A DNA stretch of 64,000 bases from an uncultured Acidobacteriota bacterium (GTDB lineage: Bacteria > Acidobacteriota > Terriglobia > Bryobacterales > Bryobacteraceae), in contig CADEFT010000004.1 of the NCBI GenBank assembly GCA_902826685.1, positions 262,569 to 326,568 on the forward strand, read 5' to 3'. Both the position numbers and the translations under genes were made by a program. The notes under the pieces were generated by a model, which made no database searches, was not told the origin of the DNA, and was given only the letters and a program-made list of their open reading frames with translations. Of this stretch, positions 8,478-14,829 are shown piece by piece (positions within the stretch are counted from its first letter, which is position 1; every line of letters begins with the position of its first letter).

Positions 8478-8939
8478 ATGACGGGCGCCTGGTGGCAAGG
8501 GGTGATCGAGGACTTCTCGGACCTGCCCGGCGTCAGCCAGTTTCTTCGCCTGGCCGTACGTCTGATTCTGGCGGCGGTGCTTGGCGGCATGCTGGGGTTC
8601 GAGCGGCAACGGTCCGGTAAGGCGGCGGGCCTGCGCACCCACATGATGGTGGCTCTGGGGGCCGCGCTCTTCATTGCCATCCCGCAGCAGTCGGGATTGT
8701 CCCCGGAGGAGTTGAGCAGGGTGATGCAGGGGATCGTGAGCGGCATCGGTTTTCTGGGCGCGGGCGCCATTCTCAAGCAAGATGGCGACCAGCAGGTCAA
8801 GGGTCTGACCACGGCCGCCGGTCTGTGGTTGACGGCCGCCGTGGGGATCGCGGCCGGCATGGGGAGAGAAGCGTCGGCGGTGCTCGGTGCCGTGCTGGCG
8901 CTGCTGATTCTGTCTTTAGCAAGTGGACGGTCCGAATGA
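8478..8939 (+). CDS. MgtC/SapB family membrane protein
   Basis: This 153-aa protein has four or five membrane segments: LAVRLILAAVLGGMLGFERQ, HMMVALGAALFIAIP, GIVSGIGFLGAGAIL and the two C-terminal helices. The signature GFER.R....GLRTHM and GIGFLGAGAIL.Q is diagnostic of MgtC. Short members without the C-terminal ACT-like domain are common outside the Salmonella virulence type. The role is usually linked to Mg2+ limitation or membrane homeostasis. The stop overlaps the ATG of the next gene (ATGA at 8936-8939). Confidence 0.88.
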   Translation: MTGAWWQGVIEDFSDLPGVSQFLRLAVRLILAAVLGGMLGFERQRSGKAAGLRTHMMVALGAALFIAIPQQSGLSPEELSRVMQGIVSGIGFLGAGAILKQDGDQQVKGLTTAAGLWLTAAVGIAAGMGREASAVLGAVLALLILSLASGRSE

Positions 8940-9841
8940 ACTCGGCAACGGCCGGCCGGCGCGCTTTCCTCGCGGCTCTCTTCCAGCCCACTTTCCGCAG
9001 CGAGGTGAAGGTGGTGAATCTGTTCGCCACCGCGCGCGACGCCAACGGCGCTTTCGTTTCCGATCTGACCAAGGAAGACTTCGAGCTGCTGGAGAACGGC
9101 CATCCGCAGCAGATCGGCTACTTCTCCCAGGAGTCCGATCTGCCGCTCATCCTGGCGTTGATGATCGACACCAGCCTCAGCCAGGAGCGCGTGCTCGATG
9201 CCGAACGCGGCGCCTGTTTCCGCTTCCTCGACCGTGTGTTACGCGAACGCTCCGACCAGGTGCTGGTGCTTCAGTTCGATCTGGGCGTCTTCCTGCTGCA
9301 GGGGCTCACCGGTTCCCGCAAGAATCTCGACGACGCTCTGTCGCTGGTGGCGACTCCCACGCGCGAGCAGCGCAGCCTGCCCACCACCCGCGGCACGCTG
9401 CTCTACGATGCGATAGTCAAAACGTGCACCGAAGAACTGACACGCCCGCGCGGCCGCAAGGCGATCGTTCTGATGACCGATGGAATCGACGTGGGCAGCC
9501 AGGCGTCGCTTGACGACGCCATCGACGCCGCGCACCGCGCCGAAACCCTGGTCTACGCCATCTATTTCACCGACCCCGCCTTTCCCACCGGTGGACGCGA
9601 CGGGCGCAAGGTTTTGCAGCGAATGGCGCGCGAAACCGGCGGCAGCTATTTCGAGGTTTCGAAGAAACTGAATATCACGCAAACCTTCGACCGGATCGAA
9701 TCCGAGCTGCGCCATCAGTACAGCATCGGATTCGTGTCCGACGATCCGGTCCGCTTCACAGGATTCCGGCGGCTGCAACTGGTGGCAAAGCGAAAGACGA
9801 TCACCGTGCAGTCGCGCACACGTTACTGGGCCGAGCGATGA
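8936..9841 (+). CDS. VWFA domain protein of Acidobacteria type
   Basis: This 301-aa protein starts with an Ig-like region (VKVVNLFATARDANGAFV ... DFELLENG). A von Willebrand A domain follows with an intact MIDAS: DTSLS, a Thr in the second loop, and LMTDGIDVG. This order, ending with RHQYSIGFVS and RTRYWAE, is the usual VWFA-related protein family of Acidobacteria. There is a weak N-terminal RRAFLAALFQP segment that could be a remnant leader but no clear signal peptide. The ligand is unknown. It is translationally coupled to MgtC. Confidence 0.85.
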   Translation: MNSATAGRRAFLAALFQPTFRSEVKVVNLFATARDANGAFVSDLTKEDFELLENGHPQQIGYFSQESDLPLILALMIDTSLSQERVLDAERGACFRFLDRVLRERSDQVLVLQFDLGVFLLQGLTGSRKNLDDALSLVATPTREQRSLPTTRGTLLYDAIVKTCTEELTRPRGRKAIVLMTDGIDVGSQASLDDAIDAAHRAETLVYAIYFTDPAFPTGGRDGRKVLQRMARETGGSYFEVSKKLNITQTFDRIESELRHQYSIGFVSDDPVRFTGFRRLQLVAKRKTITVQSRTRYWAER

Positions 9842-9848
9842 GGAAGAC

Positions 9849-10229
9849 TTAGATGCGCTCGATCCGCACGCCGGCGGCGTGGGCCGCCAGCGCCTCCAGG
9901 TCGTCCGGATCGGATGTGAGTACGGTCCCTCCAGGTTCCGCGAAAGCCACGGCCAGCGCATCGACCGCCGACCCACGACGGGCCAGCCGCCGCAAAAGGG
10001 CCGCTCGCCGCGCGAGAGACTCCGGGACCGCATCGGCGATGTCACAGGTCTTGAGGAACCGGTTCTCGTTCGCGTCGCGCCCGGCGTGCCCCTGCAAGCA
10101 CTCCACGAGAACCACCGCAGGTACTGTCGGAGGCCATAGGCCCTCTTCGCGCAGGGCTACTATCAGGGCCAGCGCGCGGCGGGAGCGCTCTGCCAGTTGG
10201 CTGACCGCCCCTGAATCCAGGATCAACAC
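9849..10229 (-). CDS. vapC: PIN-domain ribonuclease toxin, VapC type
   Basis: This 126-aa PIN-domain protein has the N-terminal acidic strand MLILDSGAVSQL, a central VVLVECLQG with the second acidic residue, DALAVAFAEPGG and VLTSDPDDLEALAAH. These supply the four acidic residues needed for Mg2+-dependent RNA cleavage. It starts 6 nt after the antitoxin stop and shares its transcript. The assignment as a VapBC pair is strong from fold plus order. The RNA target cannot be read from the sequence. Confidence 0.85.
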   Translation of the reverse strand: MLILDSGAVSQLAERSRRALALIVALREEGLWPPTVPAVVLVECLQGHAGRDANENRFLKTCDIADAVPESLARRAALLRRLARRGSAVDALAVAFAEPGGTVLTSDPDDLEALAAHAAGVRIERI

Positions 10230-10235
10230 AAAGAA

Positions 10236-10484
10236 CTAGCCCGCCTTTCTATCCGTGCGGCCGGCGATTCGTTGTGCCACGGCGGCAGCGCGGGCGCGCT
10301 CCCGATCGGCGGGCTGGCCGACCTCTGCCGCAAGTTCGGCTGTGTAACGCCGGCTGGCGGACTGCAGTTTCCGGCGGCGCACTTCGGCGCGTACCGCTGC
10401 CTGGAGAAGCTCGGATGCGGGGAGCCGGCGCTGCTTCACTATTTCGTAGAGATCCGTCGGCAGGTAGACCTGCATGCGCGGCAT
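10236..10484 (-). CDS. vapB: VapB-like antitoxin (ribbon-helix-helix)
   Basis: This 82-aa protein starts MPRMQVYLPTDLYEIV, a short beta-strand followed by two helices (LPASELLQAAVRAEV) typical of ribbon-helix-helix repressors. An Ala/Arg-rich C-terminal tail probably wraps the toxin. ATG 10484 is preferred over in-frame codons up to 10610 because it begins exactly at the DNA-binding strand and sits just downstream of a TATACT box. An internal ATG at 10475 would remove only three residues. Confidence 0.8.
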   Translation of the reverse strand: MPRMQVYLPTDLYEIVKQRRLPASELLQAAVRAEVRRRKLQSASRRYTAELAAEVGQPADRERARAAAVAQRIAGRTDRKAG

Positions 10485-10490
10485 ACGCCT

Positions 10491-10519
10491 AGTATACATA
10501 CATGCTTTCACCCTCCAGG
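10491..10519 (-). promoter_or_regulatory. Possible leaderless promoter of vapBC
   Basis: On the minus strand TATACT (10496-10491) matches the -10 consensus at five of six positions. It ends only 6 nt before the vapB ATG at 10484. A transcript starting there would have essentially no 5' leader, and no Shine-Dalgarno sequence is visible. The -35 region (CCTGGA around 10519-10514) is poor. Confidence 0.35.
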
Positions 10520-10586
10520 CTCTCGCGCCTGTCGGGGCCCCTCGCGTGGCGTCCGGAACGCGGCCGTTCGGAGGCTCGGACGCCAC

Positions 10587-10621
10587 AAAAGGAAGGGGGA
10601 GAGCGTTCAACGCCCTCCCCC
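10587..10621 (-). terminator. Rho-independent terminator of the cysteine-rich gene
   Basis: A GGGGGAG/CTCCCCC stem (10595-10601 with 10615-10621) is extended by GCG/CGC and has a five-base loop. Read on the minus strand, it is followed by a T-rich stretch CCTTCCTTTTG. It lies about 14 bp past the stop of the 10635-11723 gene. Confidence 0.7.
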
Positions 10622-10634
10622 CAATCGGCCATTC

Positions 10635-11723
10635 CTACGGCGCCGGGCAAACCGGATGCGTATAGGCGCGCACCACACCGGAAACGCCGGTGATATCCAG
10701 CGTCTCGATCGGAATCGCGTCGAACACCGCGTTCGCCCTTGCCACGTCCGCCGGCGTACCGGCGCCCGCCTTCTGCATGGTTTCGAATACGTCGCCCCAA
10801 GTGTTGACGGTGGCATCGCGGATCGGGACACCAGACTTGTTGGACGCTTCCTTCACCGACTGCGTGATGGCCTGCTTGGTGAGGAACGTGCCGCCGGTCG
10901 CCAGAGCCGCTTTGCCCGCCGCCATGAACGCCGCCTTCGCGCCTTCCTTCCATGCCGCCGTTACTACGCCGCCCACGCCAGGCAGCGCGAAGCTGGCCCA
11001 CGTGATGGCCATATTGATCGTCGAGATCACCATCTCCGACGTCATGGCAGCGCAAGTCGTCTGATCCTTCGCGCAGCCGCCGCCGCATTCAAACGAGTTT
11101 CCGGGAGGGCAGCCGCCCCAGCATACCGGGCCCACTCCCTTGTAGTTGCCCTTGCAGGGCTGATAGCAAAGGCCGGCATCGTAGACCTGGCCCGCCGGGC
11201 ACTGCGGCAGGATGGTTTGCCGGATGTAGCTTTGTTTGGCACACGAAACGCCCATGTCGGTCATGCCCGACGGGCAGGTCGGGCTGCAAATGTTGGCGCC
11301 GACCGGGGAGAAGCCCGTTTTGCAGGTCGGATAGGCGATGGCGCCCCACATCTCGCATGGGCGTCCTTCCGACGACTGGCAACGGCTCAGCATTCCGTTA
11401 TTGCTGAAACCATCCTGAATCTGCCATCCATAGCCAACGCCGCGTCCATACGCCGCGCCCTTCGTACAAACCGCGCCCGACTCGGTGTACCCGGCCGGGC
11501 AGTTCTGGAAGCAGGAGGCGACGAAACCCGTGTAGCCGGCCTGGCACTTCGGGTAACAGAGCAGCCCTTGCTTTTGCTGATCGAATGTACAGTCGCCGGG
11601 AATTGTCCCGACACCGCGTCCATAACTCGCTTTCCAGCAGAAGTCGGCCGCTGCGGCACTCTGGCTGGTCGACATCACCAATAGGGCAAGCGTCACCGCC
11701 AACCCCATTCGCATGAACTTCAT
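10635..11723 (-). CDS. Secreted cysteine-rich repeat protein with eukaryote-like YGRGVGY modules
   Basis: This 362-aa protein has a clear signal peptide (GLAVTLALLVMSTSQSAAAA). Two thirds of it is Cys/Gly-rich: SYGRGVGTIPGDC, several CPAGYTESGAVC-like turns, AYGRGVGYGWQ and then KWGAIAYPTC-type segments (here EMWGAIAYPTCKTGFSPVG). These resemble extracellular Cys-rich proteins known from oomycetes, ciliates and other protists and from a few bacteria. After about residue 215 there is a Cys-poor region with a hydrophobic stretch (ITWASFALPGVGGVV). The even spacing of Cys pairs implies disulfides outside the cytoplasm. Function unknown; it is a single gene with its own terminator. Confidence 0.7.
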   Translation of the reverse strand: MKFMRMGLAVTLALLVMSTSQSAAAADFCWKASYGRGVGTIPGDCTFDQQKQGLLCYPKCQAGYTGFVASCFQNCPAGYTESGAVCTKGAAYGRGVGYGWQIQDGFSNNGMLSRCQSSEGRPCEMWGAIAYPTCKTGFSPVGANICSPTCPSGMTDMGVSCAKQSYIRQTILPQCPAGQVYDAGLCYQPCKGNYKGVGPVCWGGCPPGNSFECGGGCAKDQTTCAAMTSEMVISTINMAITWASFALPGVGGVVTAAWKEGAKAAFMAAGKAALATGGTFLTKQAITQSVKEASNKSGVPIRDATVNTWGDVFETMQKAGAGTPADVARANAVFDAIPIETLDITGVSGVVRAYTHPVCPAP

Positions 11724-11822
11724 ACTTTGGTCTCCTTTTCACCGAATCAGCCTGTGAGGCCGTTCGCTTGGAAATGGGAGACGGAAGGGAGGGCGGTTAT
11801 ATTAAATTCAATTAATGATCGC

Positions 11823-13613
11823 TCAGGGCGTGTGCAGCTCCACCATCATCAGGTCGGTTTCCGCCGAGTCCACCTGTGCCCAGACCAGCGTGGTGCCGTC
11901 GCGGCTGACCGAAAGCCCCGGCCGGGAGCGAAGCACCGGCGCATCGATGTCCCGCTGCTTCTTCACGCCGCGCGTGGCGAAGTCGTAGAACATGACCGAG
12001 GTCGATGGTTCTTCGCCCCAGGGCGCCCATTCGAGCAGGCGCTCCCGCAGGGGCAGATCGTCGAGCCGCGGCAGATCGGCATACGATACGCCGCGATCTG
12101 AAACGCCCCAGTATCCGGGCTCCACCAGGTACAGCACGCGCTGCGGATCTTTGCCGCCGGCCGGCAGCCGCCACAGGCCCGGACGATTCGCCCGGGTGAA
12201 ATAGAGGAACTTCGCGTCGCCCGATTCGATGGCCTCATAGCCGCCGTCGTCGGTGATCTTCTCCGCCGTCCCGCCGGTGGCGGGGATGCGCCAGATCTCG
12301 TGGCGGCCGGAGCGGTTCGACGAAAAGTAGATGCGCCTGGCGTCGGCCGACCAACTGGGCCTGGATTCCTCTTCCGGATTGGTGGTGAGCCGCTCCGCGG
12401 CAAGTCCATCGAAGCCGGCCGTGTAGATATCCTTGTTGCCGTCGCGTTCGGCGGCCAGTGCCAATTGCTTCCCGTCGGGCGACCAGCGAACCGCCGTGAT
12501 CCGCGCGCCGCCGAAGTTCGTGATGGCCCGTGCGTCGCCGCCATCCACGCGGCACACCCACACTTCCTCATTCCCCGATTTGTCGGAAACAAAAGCGACG
12601 CGGCCCGCGTCGGGCGACAACTGCGGCGCGCTCTCTTCGGAATTCCATGTCAAGAGCCGGCGCGGTTCCTGGCCCGTCTTCCAATACCAAAGGTTGGAAT
12701 CGACGCGAATGCGCGTGTAGGCGACACGGGTCGCCGGCCCCTCGGACTGTACCGATGGCTCGGCCACATGGGCGCCCGCCGCGGCGATCTCCTCCACCTT
12801 CGCGTTGCCCAGCGTATCGAAGGCCAACCGCTGCAGCCGCGCGGAGAAGGCATCGCGCCCGGCGGCATAGAACAGGCTGGATTGATCCTCGGCCCAGGCC
12901 AGCCCGAAGATGCCGCGCTCATGCGTGGTTAAGCGGCGCGGGGGGCGCGTGGCATCCTGCAGGTCGGCTGAATAGTACAAATCGGCGCCGTCCTCACGCG
13001 GATACCGAGCGAAGATCATCTTTCGTCCGTCGCGCGAAAGCGCAAAGAACGGATCGCCCGAGTTCGGCTTGCCCGTGTAGAGCAGCCAGCGCTTGCCGCC
13101 GTCCTTCACACGGGCCAGCATGATGCCCGTTTTGCCGGATGCCGCGGCGATCCATTTCCCGTCCGCCGTCCAGGCGATGCTTCCCGCCGCCGCTTCCGTC
13201 ACCTTGCGCTCTTCCCCGCCATTGACGCTGTTGACGTAAATCGCCCCGTCGCGCACGTAAGCCAACTGGCGGCCGTCGGGCGACCAGGCGGGCCACAGAT
13301 CGTCGAGTTCATCGGTGGAAATGCGAACCGGCGCGGCCGCGCTGCCGATCATCTTGACGTAGATGTCGAAAGTGCCCCGCGCCATGCCATTCCAGGCATA
13401 GGCCACCCGCGACCCGTCGGGCGAAAGCGCCGGACTCATTTCCGATCCCGGCATGGCGCTGAGCGTGGTCAAATGCGGCGTTCCCAGCTTCGTGTAGCTG
13501 TCCGCCGCCGAAGGGTTCTCCTTGGGATGAGACAGGTAGAGGATCGCGGCAACGAGCGCAGCGGCGGCTCCCGCCACCCAACCGTAGCGCCAGAGCCAGC
13601 CGGTCACCCTCAT
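11823..13613 (-). CDS. Membrane-anchored PD40/TolB-like beta-propeller protein
   Basis: This 596-aa protein has one N-terminal membrane segment (WVAGAAAALVAAILYLS), then repeated propeller blades with the PD40 motif: SPALSPDGSRVAYAW, WPAWSPDGRQLAYVR, SPDGKQLALAAERDGN and others. The propeller probably sits outside the membrane and binds a protein or glycan partner. In Acidobacteria such propellers are often fused to an N-terminal winged-helix DNA-binding domain (CadC-like); that domain is absent here. ATG 13613 is chosen so that the protein begins MRVTGWLWRYG directly before the membrane helix; an upstream in-frame start at 13640 adds nine residues. Confidence 0.75.
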   Translation of the reverse strand: MRVTGWLWRYGWVAGAAAALVAAILYLSHPKENPSAADSYTKLGTPHLTTLSAMPGSEMSPALSPDGSRVAYAWNGMARGTFDIYVKMIGSAAAPVRISTDELDDLWPAWSPDGRQLAYVRDGAIYVNSVNGGEERKVTEAAAGSIAWTADGKWIAAASGKTGIMLARVKDGGKRWLLYTGKPNSGDPFFALSRDGRKMIFARYPREDGADLYYSADLQDATRPPRRLTTHERGIFGLAWAEDQSSLFYAAGRDAFSARLQRLAFDTLGNAKVEEIAAAGAHVAEPSVQSEGPATRVAYTRIRVDSNLWYWKTGQEPRRLLTWNSEESAPQLSPDAGRVAFVSDKSGNEEVWVCRVDGGDARAITNFGGARITAVRWSPDGKQLALAAERDGNKDIYTAGFDGLAAERLTTNPEEESRPSWSADARRIYFSSNRSGRHEIWRIPATGGTAEKITDDGGYEAIESGDAKFLYFTRANRPGLWRLPAGGKDPQRVLYLVEPGYWGVSDRGVSYADLPRLDDLPLRERLLEWAPWGEEPSTSVMFYDFATRGVKKQRDIDAPVLRSRPGLSVSRDGTTLVWAQVDSAETDLMMVELHTP

Positions 13614-13708
13614 ACGACCTGTCGCAATTTGTTGTACCACTCTAGTCCTATTCTCTTAACTTCCCGGCTGCCACGCAAAGCCGCGCCGCCCGGTGCCATG
13701 CTGTAAAG

Positions 13709-14416
13709 ATGGCCACGCTCTATGCCGGCACTTCCGGATTCGCCTATGACTCCTGGAAGCCCGATTTTTACCCCGCCAAACTTCCTTCCAAACAATTTCT
13801 GGCGCACTACGCCACACGGCTCAACGCCGTCGAGATCAACTATACGTTCCGCCGGCTGCCGTCGTCATCCACCTTTGAGAACTGGGTCCAGGCTACTCCA
13901 GGCTCGTTTGTCTTCGTACTAAAGGCTCATCAGCGGCTGACCCACATCCAACGCTTGAAGACTTCCGAATTCAACGAAATTTTCTTCAAAGCGATTGATC
14001 CGCTTCGAGTTGTGTCGCGCCTGGGACCGGTACTATTCCAGCTTCCGCCGAACCTGAAGTACGACGAAAACCTGCTCCCCGCCTTTCTGGAAACCGTCCC
14101 GCCCGAGCTGCGCTGCGCCTTCGAGTTCCGCCACCCGTCGTGGTGGATCGATCCGGTCTACCGCCTGCTCGAACAACGGGGCGCTTCGCTCTGCCTGGCC
14201 GAATCGGACGAGTTCGCCGTGCCCGAAGTGATCACCGGCCCCTTCGTCTATTGCCGCCTGCGCAAGTCCGAGTATGGGCCGGACAGCCTCGCCGCGATTC
14301 GCGAAAAGACGCGTACCCTGTTGGCCGCCGGCAAAGACGTCTATGTCTTTTTCAAGCATGAGGACACCCCGGCCGGAGCGCTTTACGCCGAGCAACTGCT
14401 CCTTGGTTCTAAGTAA
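13709..14416 (+). CDS. DUF72 (YecE-like) protein
   Basis: This 235-aa TIM-barrel protein of the DUF72 family carries YAGTSGFAYDSWKPDFYP at the start, FYxxF-like ATRLNAVEINYTFRRLPS, GPVLFQLPPNLKYD and AFEFRHPSWW, plus a C-terminal VYVFFKHEDTPAGALYA. These are the conserved barrel strands. No enzymatic activity is firmly established for the family. It is divergent from the propeller gene and is followed by a separate small gene, so it is probably monocistronic. Confidence 0.9.
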   Translation: MATLYAGTSGFAYDSWKPDFYPAKLPSKQFLAHYATRLNAVEINYTFRRLPSSSTFENWVQATPGSFVFVLKAHQRLTHIQRLKTSEFNEIFFKAIDPLRVVSRLGPVLFQLPPNLKYDENLLPAFLETVPPELRCAFEFRHPSWWIDPVYRLLEQRGASLCLAESDEFAVPEVITGPFVYCRLRKSEYGPDSLAAIREKTRTLLAAGKDVYVFFKHEDTPAGALYAEQLLLGSK

Positions 14417-14481
14417 ATACCGGTACTCATCCCCCTGCTGTTCCGTGGGGGTAGATGCGGCCCAAACCCTAGTCTGGGTTC

Positions 14482-14805
14482 GTGACGAAACTCGCCGTTC
14501 TGTTCGTGATGGCCGCGCTCTCCTCCTTCGGCAGCACTTCGCTTTCCGACTCGTACGCTCCGCCGCCGCAGATCCTCTCCGGGGAAGTTCAGGTAACCTC
14601 CGAACCCGTCACCTGGACCGCGACGGCCGCGCCCGCGATCGGTACCGTGGAGGCGAGCCTCATCACAACGCCGCCGCGGATCGACATCGGCGCCACCCTG
14701 CTGTCAACGGGACCGCCGGTAAGAACGTCCACGCTGCTGGCGGCCTTCGCCATGCTGATGCTGACCGCCATGACCGGAGCCTTCGTTCTCGCCGCGCGCA
14801 GTTAG
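14482..14805 (+). CDS. Small membrane/secreted hypothetical protein
   Basis: This 107-aa ORF starts with GTG. It has an N-terminal hydrophobic segment (KLAVLFVMAALSSFGS), a Pro/Thr-rich middle with no charged patches, and a C-terminal membrane helix (LLAAFAMLMLTAMTGAFVLAA). The two hydrophobic ends suggest a signal peptide plus anchor, with the middle outside the membrane. I do not recognise a family. The composition and codon use fit the neighbours, which argues for a real gene, but the start is uncertain. Confidence 0.45.
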   Translation: MTKLAVLFVMAALSSFGSTSLSDSYAPPPQILSGEVQVTSEPVTWTATAAPAIGTVEASLITTPPRIDIGATLLSTGPPVRTSTLLAAFAMLMLTAMTGAFVLAARS

Positions 14806-14829
14806 ACCTTTGGTAAACTTCTCAGCGCT

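Noticed and set aside
14431..14451. CCCCC/GGGGG hairpin after DUF72
   Set aside because: No T tract on either side; too weak to call a terminator.
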